DNA from: Coriaria nepalensis
Lineage: Eukaryota; Streptophyta; Magnoliopsida; Cucurbitales; Coriariaceae
NCBI GenBank assembly: GCA_027186245.1
Contig: CP114482.1
Coordinates: forward strand, 15,395,209 to 15,459,208
Length of the DNA stretch: 64,000 nt
Direction of reading: 5' to 3'
Under the pieces are notes generated by a model. It was given only the letters and a program-made list of their open reading frames with translations. It ran no database searches and was not told the DNA's origin. This document shows positions 1 through 9,802 of this stretch, one piece after another. Within the stretch, counting starts at the first letter, position 1, and every line of letters begins with the position of its first letter. The position numbers and the translations under genes were made by a program.

Positions 1-142
1 GCTAAAAAAATGCATAGCTGCCATCAATTGATCAATTGCAAATTATGCAAGAAAGTTTCGTTTTAAATGCAAAAAGAGTATTGGTTCGAAGTGCCTCCAA
101 ACAATTTATTGATCGAAAAGACTGAGTGATATGGTTTTTAAT
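1..142 (+). repeat. Monomer A, first copy
   Basis: This is the type example of monomer A. It opens with gctaaaaaaatgcatag, carries the core caattgcaa..ttatgca near base 35, the GGTTCGAA motif near base 84, and ends atatgstttttaat just before the next gctaaa. A is the most variable of the three types: the segment after ttatgcatgaaa reads gtcgcgttttaaatgc, gtcgcgttctaaatgc, gccacgttcaaaatac or ccgcgttctaaatgc in different copies. To the left of about 29 kb nearly all copies have seven A in the leading run; to the right many have six, giving a 141-bp monomer and a 419-bp HOR. Confidence 0.95.
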
Positions 143-284
143 GCTAAAATAATGCATTGTTGTCTTCAATAGATTAATTACAAGTTATGTAAGAAAATAA
201 TGTTTGAAGGGCGATAATAGAATTCGTTCGAATTAATTTAGAATGATTTAATGACTAGAAGAGACTCACTAACATGACTTTAAG
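143..284 (+). repeat. Monomer B, first copy
   Basis: This is the type example of monomer B. It opens with gctaaaataatgcattg and carries agattaattacaagttatg, the run gaagggcga, an EcoRI site (GAATTC at 220-225) and the tail gactagaagagactca. B is the most uniform of the three types by eye: most copies differ at a handful of sites, mainly tgttttcaat/tgtcttcaat, acaagtt/acatgtt, and gcgaaa/gcgata/gcaaaa after gaagg. Confidence 0.95.
221..234. other. Inverted-repeat element in monomer B (AATTCG-TT-CGAATT)
   Basis: Two 6-bp arms are perfect reverse complements around a 2-bp TT. The element overlaps the EcoRI site, is present at the same place in most B monomers of the window, and is broken in copies reading gttccaatt (e.g. 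near 31975, 44450) or gtccgactt (near 41090). Monomer A keeps only GGTTCGAA here, and one C form keeps TTCG-TT-CGAA. A protein-binding role is possible but nothing in the sequence proves it. Confidence 0.6.
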
Positions 285-420
285 GCTAAACAAATGCATT
301 GTTGCCTATAGTAGATCAACTGCAAGTTATGCACGAAAGTCATGTTTAAATGCCGAATTTCATACGAAGTGATTTAGAATGATTTACTGACTAAAAGGCA
401 CGCAAAAATATGACTTTAAG
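285..420 (+). repeat. Monomer C, first copy
   Basis: This is the type example of monomer C. At 136 bp it is 6 bp shorter than A and B, with the gap between the aaatgcc/aaaggcc segment and the gaattt segment. Two forms exist. One has cctata(a/g)tagatcaac, ttatgcac and ttcatacgaag (this copy). The other has ccttcaatagatcaac, ttacgcac and ttcgttcgaag. The first dominates up to about 27 kb and the second from about 27.4 kb onward. The 5' half resembles A and the 3' half resembles B. Confidence 0.95.
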
Positions 421-1680
421 GCTTAAAAAATGCATAATTGCCATCAATAGATCAATTGCAAGTTATGCATGAAAGTCGAGTTCTAAATGCAAAAAGAGAA
501 TTGGTTCGAAGTGCCTTCAAACAATTTAATGATCGAAAAGACTGAGTCATATGCTTTTTAATGCTAAAATAATGCATTGTTGTTTTCAATAGATTAATTA
601 CAAGTTATGTAAGAAAATAATGTTTGAAGGGCGAAAATAGAATTCGTTCGAATTAATTTAGAATGATTTAATGACTTGAAGAGACTCAGTGAGATGACTT
701 TAAGGCTAAACAAATGCATTGTTGCCTATAGTAGATCAACTGCAAGTTATGCACGAAAGTCATGTTTAAATGCCGAATTTCATACGAAGTGATTTAGAAA
801 GATTTAATGACTAAAAGAGACGCAAAAATATGACTTTAAGGGTATAAAAATGCATAGTTGCCATCAATAGATCAATTGCAAGTTATGCATGAAAGTCGCG
901 TTTTAAATGCAAAAAGAGAATTGGTTCGAAGTGCCTTCAAACAATTTAATGATTGAAAAGACTGAGTGATATGCTTTTTAATGCTAAAATAATGCATTGT
1001 TGTTTTCAATAGATTAATTACAAGTTATGTAAGAAAATAATGTTTGAAGGGCGAAAGTAGAATTCGTTCGAATTAATTTAGAATGATTTAATGACTAGAA
1101 GAGACTCACTAACATGACTTTAAGGCTAAACAAATGCATTGTTGCCTATAGTAGATCAACTGCAAGTTATGCACGAAAGTCATGTTTAAATGCCGAATTT
1201 CATACGAAGTGATTTAGAAAGATTTAATGCCTAAAAGAGACGCAAAAATATGACTTTAAGGCTAAAAAAATGCATAGTTGCAGTCAATAGATCAATTACA
1301 AGTTATGCATGAAAATCGCGTTCTAAATGCAAAAAGAGAATTGGTTCGAAGTTCCTTCAAACAATTTAATGATTGAAAAGACTGAGTGATATGCTTTTTA
1401 ATGCTAAAATAATGCATTGTTGTTTTCAATAGATTAATTACAAGTTATGTAAGAAAATAATGTTTGAAGGGCGAAAGTAGAATTCGTTCGAATTAATTTA
1501 GAATGATTTAATGACTAGAAGAGACTCACTAACATGACTTTAAGGCTAAACAAATCCATTGTTGCCTATAGTAGATCAACTGCAAGTTATGCACGAAAGT
1601 CATGTTTAAATGCCGAATTTCATACGAAGTGATTTAGAATGATTTACTGACTAAAAGGCACGCAAAAATATGACTTTAAG
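421..1680 (+). repeat. 1,260-bp block (3 HORs), copy 1
   Basis: Three consecutive HORs (421, 841, 1261) carry private variants: gcttaaaaaatgcataattg at 421, ggtataaaaatgc at 841, cagtcaatag at 1281 and gcgaaagtag at 1051. The same series recurs in the same order at 1681. By eye the two copies differ at about three bases, far fewer than neighbouring HORs differ from each other. The block therefore duplicated as a unit. Confidence 0.9.
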
Positions 1681-2940
1681 GCTTAAAAAATGCATAATTG
1701 CCATCAATAGATCAATTGCAAGTTATGCATGAAAGTCGAGTTCTAAATGCAAAAAGAGAATTGGTTCGAAGTGCCTTCAAACAATTTAATGATCGAAAAG
1801 ACTGAGTCATATGCTTTTTAATGCTAAAATAATGCATTGTTGTTTTCAATAGATTAATTACAAGTTATGTAAGAAAATAATGTTTGAAGGGCGAAAATAG
1901 AATTCGTTCGAATTAATTTAGAATGATTTAATGACTTGAAGAGACTCAGTGAGATGACTTTAAGGCTAAACAAATGCATTGTTGCCTATAGTAGATCAAC
2001 TGCAAGTTATGCACGAAAGTCATGTTTAAATGCCGAATTTCATACGAAGTGATTTAGAAAGATTTAATGACTAAAAGAGACGCAAAAATATGACTTTAAG
2101 GGTATAAAAATGCATAGTTGCCATCAATAGATCAATTGCAAGTTATGCATGAAAGTCACGTTTTAAATGCAAAAAGAGAATTGGTTCGAAGTGCCTTCAA
2201 ACAATTTAATGATTGAAAAGACTGAGTGATATGCTTTTTAATGCTAAAATAATGCATTGTTGTTTTCAATAGATTAATTACAAGTTATGTAAGAAAATAA
2301 TGTTTGAAGGGCGAAAGTAGAATTCGTTCGAATTAATTTAGAATGATTTAATGACTAGAAGAGACTCACTAACATGACTTTAAGGCTAAACAAATGCATT
2401 GTTGCTTATAGTAGATCAACTGCAAGTTATGCACGAAAGTCATGTTTAAATGCCGAATTTCATACGAAGTGATTTAGAAAGATTTAATGCCTAAAAGAGA
2501 CGCAAAAATATGACTTTAAGGCTAAAAAAATGCATAGTTGCAGTCAATAGATCAATTGCAAGTTATGCATGAAAATCGCGTTCTAAATGCAAAAAGAGAA
2601 TTGGTTCGAAGTTCCTTCAAACAATTTAATGATTGAAAAGACTGAGTGATATGCTTTTTAATGCTAAAATAATGCATTGTTGTTTTCAATAGATTAATTA
2701 CAAGTTATGTAAGAAAATAATGTTTGAAGGGCGAAAGTAGAATTCGTTCGAATTAATTTAGAATGATTTAATGACTAGAAGAGACTCACTAACATGACTT
2801 TAAGGCTAAACAAATCCATTGTTGCCTATAGTAGATCAACTGCAAGTTATGCACGAAAGTCATGTTTAAATGCCGAATTTCATACGAAGTGATTTAGAAT
2901 GATTTACTGACTAAAAGGCACGCAAAAATATGACTTTAAG
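1681..2940 (+). repeat. 1,260-bp block (3 HORs), copy 2
   Basis: Repeats 421-1680 in full, including the private variants and the caaatccatt change at 2811-2820 (copy 1 has it at 1551-1560). The differences I can see from copy 1 are single bases, near 2158 (gtcgcg to gtcacg), 2406 (gcctata to gcttata) and 2559. Confidence 0.9.
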
Positions 2941-3563
2941 GCTTAAAAAATGCATAATTGCCATCAATAGATCAATTGCAAGTTATGCATGAAAGTCGAG
3001 TTCTAAATGCAAAAAGAGAATTGGTTCGAAGTGCCTTCAAACAATTTAATGATCGAAAAGACTGAGTCATATGCTTTTTAATGCTAAAATAATGCATTGT
3101 TGTTTTCAATAGATTAATTACAAGTTATGTAAGAAAATAATGTTTGAAGGGCGAAAATAGAATTCGTTCGAATTAATTTAGAATGATTTAATGACTTGAA
3201 GAGACTCAGTGAGATGACTTTAAGGCTAAACAAATGCATTGTTGCCTATAGTAGATCAACTGCAAGTTATGCACGAAAGTCATGTTTAAATGCCGAATTT
3301 CATACGAAGTGATTTAGAAAGATTTAATGACTAAAAGAGACGCAAAAATATGACTTGAAGGGTATAAAAATGCATAGTTGCCATCAATAGATCAATTGCA
3401 AGTTATGCATGAAAGTCGCGTTTTAAATGCAAAAAGAGAATTGGTTCGAAGTGCCTTCAAACAATTTAATGATTGAAAACACTGAGTGATATGCTTTTTA
3501 ATGCTAAAATAATGCATTGTTGTTTTCAATAGATTAATTACAAGTTATGTAAGAAAATAATGT
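2941..3563 (+). repeat. 1,260-bp block, partial copy 3
   Basis: Matches the start of copies 1 and 2 through the gcttaaaaaa HOR and into the ggtataaaaa HOR (3361). It departs near 3563, where gcgaaaatag replaces gcgaaagtag; from 3631 gacatgacctt and then caaaagtatt follow instead. The duplicated tract therefore ends inside a B monomer. Confidence 0.8.
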
Positions 3564-6500
3564 TTGAAGGGCGAAAATAGAATTCGTTCGAATTAATTTA
3601 GAATGATTTAATGACTAGAAGAGACTCAGTGACATGACCTTAAGGCTAAACAAAAGTATTGTTGCCTATAATAGATCAACAGCAAGTTATGCACGAAAGT
3701 CATGTTTAAATGCCGAATTTCATACGAAGTGATTTAGAATGATTTACTGACTAAAAGAGATGCAAAAATATGACTTTAAGGCTAAAAAAATTCATAGTTT
3801 CCACCAATAGATCAATTGCAAGTTATCCATGAAAGCCACGTTCAAAATACAAAAAGGGAATTTGTTCGAAGTGCCTTCAAACAATTTAATGATTGAAAAG
3901 ACTGAGTCATATGCTTTTTAATGCTAAAATAATGCATTGTTGTTTTCAATAGATTAATTACAAGTTATGTTAGAAAATAATGTTTGAAGGGCGAAAATAG
4001 AATTCGTTCGAATTAATTTAGAATGATTTAATGACTAGAAGAGACTCAGTGACATGACCTTAAGGCTAAACAAATGCATTGTTGCCTATAGTAGATCAAC
4101 TGCAAGTTATGCACGAGAGTCATGTTTAAATGCCGGATTTCATACGAAGTGATTTGGAATGATTTACTGACTAAAAGAGATGCAAAAATATGACTTTAAG
4201 GCTAAAAAAAATGCATAGTTGCCATCAATAGATCAATTGCAAGTTATGCATGAAAGTCGAGTTCTAAATGCAAAAGGAGAATTGGTTCGAAGTGCCTTGA
4301 AACAATTTAATGATTGAAAAGACTGAGTCATATGCTTTTTAATGCTAAAATAATGCATTGTTGTTTTCAATAGATTAATTACAAGTTATGTTAGAAAATA
4401 ATGTTTGAAGGGCGAAAATAGAATTCGTTCGAATTAATTTAGAATGATTTAATGACTAGAAGAGACTCAGTGACATGACCTTAAGGCTAAACAAAAGTAT
4501 TGTTGCCTATAATAGATCAACAGCAAGTTATGCACGAAAGTCATGTTTAAATGCCGAATTTCATACGAAGTGATTTAGAAAGATTTAATGACTAAAAGAG
4601 ACGCAGAAATATGACTTTAAGGGTAAAAGAATGCATAGTTGCCATCAATAGATCAATTGCAAGTTATGCATGAAAGTCGCGTTCTAGATGCAAAAAGGGA
4701 ATTGGTTCAAAGTGCCTTCAAACAATTTAATGATTGAAAACACTGAGTGATATGCTTTTTAATGCGAAAATAATGCATTGTTTTCTTCAATAGATTAATT
4801 ACAAGTAATGTAAGAAAATAATGTTTGAAGGGCGAAAATAGAATTCGTTCGAATTAATTTAGAATGATTTAATGACTAGAAGAGACTCAGTGACATGACC
4901 TTAAGGCTAAACAAATGCATTATTGCCTATAATAGATCAACTGCAAGTTATGCACGAAAGTCTTGTTTAAATGCCGAATTTCAAACGAAGTGATTTAGAA
5001 TGATTTACTGACTAAAAGAGATGAAAAAATATGACTTTAAGGCTAAAAAAATGCATAGTTTCCATCAATAGATCAATTGCAAGTTATACATGAAAGCCAC
5101 GTTCAAAATACAAAAAGAGAATTGGTTCGAAGTGCCTTCAAACAATTTAATGATTGAAAAGACTGAGTCATATGCTTTTTAATGCTAAAATAACGCACTG
5201 TTGTTTTCAATAGATTAATTACAAGTTACGTAAGAAAATAATGTTTGAAGGGCGAAAATAGAATTCGTTCGAACTAATTTAGAATGATTTAATGACTAGA
5301 AGAGACTCAGTGACATGACCTTAAGGCTAAACAAATGCATTGTTGCCTATAATAGATCAACTGCAAGTTATGCACGAAAGTCATGTTTAAAGGCCGAATT
5401 TGGTTCGAAGTGATTTAGAATGATTTACTGACTAGAAGAGACGTAAAAATATGCCTTTAAGGCAAAAAAAATGCATAGTTGCCATCAATAGATCAATTGC
5501 AAGTTATGCATGAAAGTCGCATTCTAAATACAAAAAGAGAATTGGTTCGAAGTGCCTTCAAACAATTTAATGATTGAAAAGACTGAGAGATATGCTTTTT
5601 AATGCTAAAATAATGCATTGTTGTCTTCAATAGATTAATTACAAGTTATGTAAGAAAATAATGTTTGAAGGGCGAAAATAGAATTCGTTCGAATTTATTT
5701 AGAATGATTTAATGACTAGAAGAGACTTAGTGACATGACTTTAAGGCTAAACAAATGCATTGTTGCCTATAATAGATCAACTGCAAGTTATGCACGAAAG
5801 TCATGTTTAAAGGCCGAATTTTGTTCGAAGTGATTTAGAATGAATTACTGACTAGAAGAGACGCAAAAATATGACTTTAAGTCTAAAAAAATGCATAGTT
5901 GCCATCAATAGATCAATTCCAAGTAATGCATGAAAGTGGCGTTCAAAATACAAAAAGGGAATTGGTTCGAAGTGCCTTCAAACAATTTAATGATTGAAAA
6001 GACTGAGTGATATGCTTTTTAATGCAAAAATAATGCATTGTTGTCTTCAATAGATTAATTACAAGTTATTTAAGAAAATAATGTTTGGAGGGCCAAAATA
6101 GAATTCGTTCGCATTAATTTAGAATGATTTAATGACTAGAAGAGACTCAGTGACATGACTTCAAGGCTAAACAAATGCATTGTTGCCTTTAATTAATCAA
6201 CTCCAAGTTCCGCACAAAAATCATGTTTAAAGGCCGAATTTCGTTCGAAGTGATTTAGAAAGATTTAATGACTAAAAGAGACGCAAAAATATGACTTTAA
6301 GGATTAAACAATGCATAGTTGCCATCAATAGATCAATTGCAAGTTATGCATGAAAGTCACGTTTTAAATACAAAAAGAGAATTGGTTCGAAGTGTCTCCA
6401 AACAATTTAATGATTGGAAAGACTGAGTGATGTGCTTTTTAATGCTAAACTAATGCATTGTTGTTTTCAATAGATTAATTACAAGTTATGTAAGAAAATA

Positions 6501-9240
6501 ATGTTTGAAGGGCGAAAATAGAATTCGTTCGAATTAATTTAGAATGATTTAATGACTAGAAGAGACTCAGTGACATGACTTTAAGGATAAACAAATGCAT
6601 TGTTGCCTATAGTAGATCAACTGCAAGTTATGCACGAAAGTCATGTTTAAACGCCGAATTTCATACGAAGTGATTTAGAAAGATTTAATGACTAAAAGAG
6701 ACGCAAAATTATGACTTTAAGGGTAAAAAAATACATAGTTGCCATCAATAGATCAATTGCAAATTATACATGAAAGTTGCGTTTTAAATGCAAAAAGAGA
6801 ATTGGTTTTAAGTGCCTTGAAACAATTTAATGATTGAAAAGACTGAGTGATATGCTTTTTAATGCGAAAATAATGCATTGTTTCCTTGAATAGATTAATT
6901 ACAAGTTATGTAAGAAAATAATGTTTGAAGGGCGCAAATAGAATTCGTTCGAATTCATTTAGAATGATTTAATGACTAGAAAAGACTCAGTGACATGACT
7001 TTAAGGCAAAACAAATGCATTGTTGCCTTCAATAGATCAACTGCAAGTTACGCACGAAAGTCATGTTTAAAGGCCGCATTTCGTTCGAAGTGATTTAGAA
7101 TGATTTACTGACAAAAAGAGACGCAAAAATATGACTTTAAGGCTAAAAAAATGCATAGTTGCCATCAATAGATCAATTATAAGTTATGCATGAAAGTCGC
7201 GTTCTAAATGCAAAAAGAGAATTGGTTCGAAGTGCCTTCAAACAATTTAATGATTGAAAAGACTGAGTCATATGCTTTTTAATGCTAAAATAATGCATTG
7301 TTGTTTTCAATAGATTAATTACAAGTTATGTAAGAAAATAATGTTTGAAGGCCGAAAATAGAATTCGTTCGAATTAATTTAGAATGATTTAATGACTAGA
7401 AGAGATTCAGTAACATGACTTCAAGGCTAAACAAATGCATTGTTGCCTATAATAGATCAACTGCAAGTTATGCACGAAAGTCATGTTTAAATGCCAAATT
7501 TCATACGAAGTGATTTAGAATGATTTACTGACAAAAAAAGACGCAAAAATATGACTTTAAGGGTAAAAAAATGCATAGTTGCCATCAATAGATCAATTGC
7601 AAGTTATGCATGAAAGTCGCGTTTTAAATGCAAAAAGAGAATTGGTTCGAAGTGCCTTCAAACAATTTAACGATTGAAAAGACTGAGTGATATGCTTTTT
7701 AATGCTAAAATAATGCATTGTTGTCTTCAATAGATTAATTACAAGTTATGTAAGAAAATAATATTTGAAGGGCGAAAAAAGAATTCGTTCGAATTAATTT
7801 AGAATGATTTAATGACTTGAAGAGACTCAGTGACATGACTTCAATGCTAAACAAATGCATTGTTGCCTTCAATAGATCAACTGCAAGTTACGCACGAAAG
7901 TAATGTTTAAAGGCCGAATTTCGTTCGAAGTGATTTAGAATGATTTACTGACTAAAAGAGACGCAAAAATATGATTTTAAGGCTAAAAAGTGCATAGTTG
8001 CCATCAATAGATCAATTCCAAGTAATGCATGAAAGTGGCGTTCAAAATACAAAAAGAGAATTGGTTCGATGTGCCTACAAACAATTTAATGATTGAAAAG
8101 ACTGAGTGATATGCTTTTTAATGCTAAAATAATGCATTGTTGTCTTCAATAGATTAATTACAAGTTATGTAAGAAAATAATGTTTGAAGGGCGTTAATAG
8201 AATTCGTTCGAATTAATTAAGAATGATTTAATGACTAGAAGTGACTCAGTGACATGACTTTAAGGCTAAAGAAATGCATTGTTGCCTATAGTAGATCAAC
8301 TGCAAGTTATGCACGAAAGTCATGTTTAAATGCCGAATTTCATACGAAGTGATTTAGAAAGATTTAATGACTAAAAGAGACGCAAAAATATGACTTTAAG
8401 GGTAAAAAAATGCATAGTTGCCATCAATAGATCAATTGCAAGTTATGCATGAAAACCACGTTCAAAATACAAAAAGAGAATTGGTTCGAAGTGCCTTCAA
8501 ACAATTTAATGGTTGAAAAGACTGAGTCATATGCTTTTTAATGCTAAAATAATGCATTGTTGTTTTCAATAGATTAATTACAAGTTATGTAAGAAAATAA
8601 TGTTTGAAGGGCAAAAATAGAATTCGTTCGAATTAATTTAGAATGATTTAATGACTAGAAGAGACTTAGTAACATGACTTCAAGGCTAAACAAATGCATT
8701 GTTGCTTATAATAGATCAACTGCAAGTTATGCACGAAAGTCATGTTTAAATGCCGAATTTCATACGAAGTGATTTAGAATAATTTACTGAGAAAAAGAGA
8801 CGCAAAAATATGACTTTAAGGGTAAAAAAATGCATAGTTTCCATCAATAGATCAATTGCAAGTTATGCATGAAAGCCAGGTTCAAAATACAAAAAGAGAA
8901 TTGGTTCGAAGTGCCTTCCAACAATATAATGATTGAAAAGACTGAGTCATATGCTTTTTAATGCTAAAATAATGCATTGTTGTTTTCAATAGATTAATTA
9001 CAAGTTATGTAAGAAAATAATGTTTGAAGGGCGAAAATAGAATTCGTTCGAATTAATTTTGAATGATTTAATGACTAGAAGAGACTCAGTAACATGACTT
9101 CAAGGCTAAACAAATGGATTGTTGCCTATAATAGATCAACTGCAAGTTATGCACGAAAGTCATGTTTAAATGCCGAATTTCATACGAAGTGATTTAGAAT
9201 GATTTACTGACAAAAAAAGACGCAAAAATATGACTTTAAG
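3564..9240 (+). repeat. Regular ABC HORs
   Basis: HOR starts are at 3781, 4201, 4622, 5042, 5462, 5882, 6302, 6722, 7142, 7562, 7982, 8401 and 8821. Phase shifts are +1 at 4204-4211 (eight A) and -1 at 7985 (ctaaaaagtgc). The C monomers at 3645 and 4486 share the rare caaaagtattg opening, which marks an 840-bp duplication. Nothing other than satellite is present. Confidence 0.95.
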
Positions 9241-9802
9241 GGTAAAAAAATGCATTGTTGCCATCAATAGATCAATTGCAAGTTAGGCATGAAAGCCAGG
9301 TTCAAAATACAAAAAGAGAATTGGTTCGAAGTGCCTTCCAACAATATAATGATTGAAAAGACTGAGTCATATGCTTTTTAATGCTAAAATAATGCATTGT
9401 TGCCTTCAATAGATTAATTACATGTTATGTAAGAAAATAATGTTTGAACGGCGATAATAGAATTCGTTCGAATTAATTTAGAATGATTTAATGACTAGAA
9501 GAGACTCAGTGACATGACTTCAATGCTAAACAAATGCATTGTTGTTTTCAATAGATTAATTACAAGTTATGTAAGAAAATAATGTTTGAAGGGCGAAAAT
9601 AGAATTCGTTCGAATTAATTTAGAATGATTTAATGATTAGGAGAGACTCAGTGACATGACTTTATGGCTAAACAAATGCATTGTTGCCTATAATAGATCA
9701 ACTGCAAGTTATGCACGAAAGTCATGTTTAAAGGCCGAATTTGGTTCGAAGTGATTTAGAATGAATTACTGACTAGAAGAGACGCAAAAATATGACTTGA
9801 AG
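9241..9802 (+). repeat. Four-monomer HOR A-B-B-C (562 bp)
   Basis: A (9241-9382) and B (9383-9524) are normal. A second B-type monomer (9525-9666) follows, then C (9667-9802). The extra monomer opens like C (gctaaacaaatgcattgttg) and switches to B at ttttcaatagatt. It is thus a C/B chimera with B length. The unit is 142 bp longer than the standard HOR, as expected for misaligned recombination between a C head and a B head. Confidence 0.93.
9525..9666 (+). repeat. C/B chimeric monomer (142 bp)
   Basis: The first 20 bases are C type. From base 21 it is B type, including agattaattacaagttatg and the EcoRI site. The switch lies in the stretch caaatgcattgttg that all C and most B monomers share, so the exact crossover base cannot be fixed. 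Confidence 0.9.

Noticed and set aside
220..233. Heat-shock element (alternating GAA/TTC)
   Set aside because: GAATTC-G-TTCGAA has the right triplets but not the 2-bp spacing required of nGAAnnTTCn units.
221..240. CENP-B box
   Set aside because: TTCG followed by A at the right spacing occurs in B, but the essential CGGG part of the box is absent there and at the equivalent sites in A and C.
500..515. tRNA gene or tRNA-derived SINE because of GGTTCGAA
   Set aside because: No cloverleaf, acceptor stem or anticodon arm can be formed around it; only promoter-like similarity remains, reported as a low-confidence finding.
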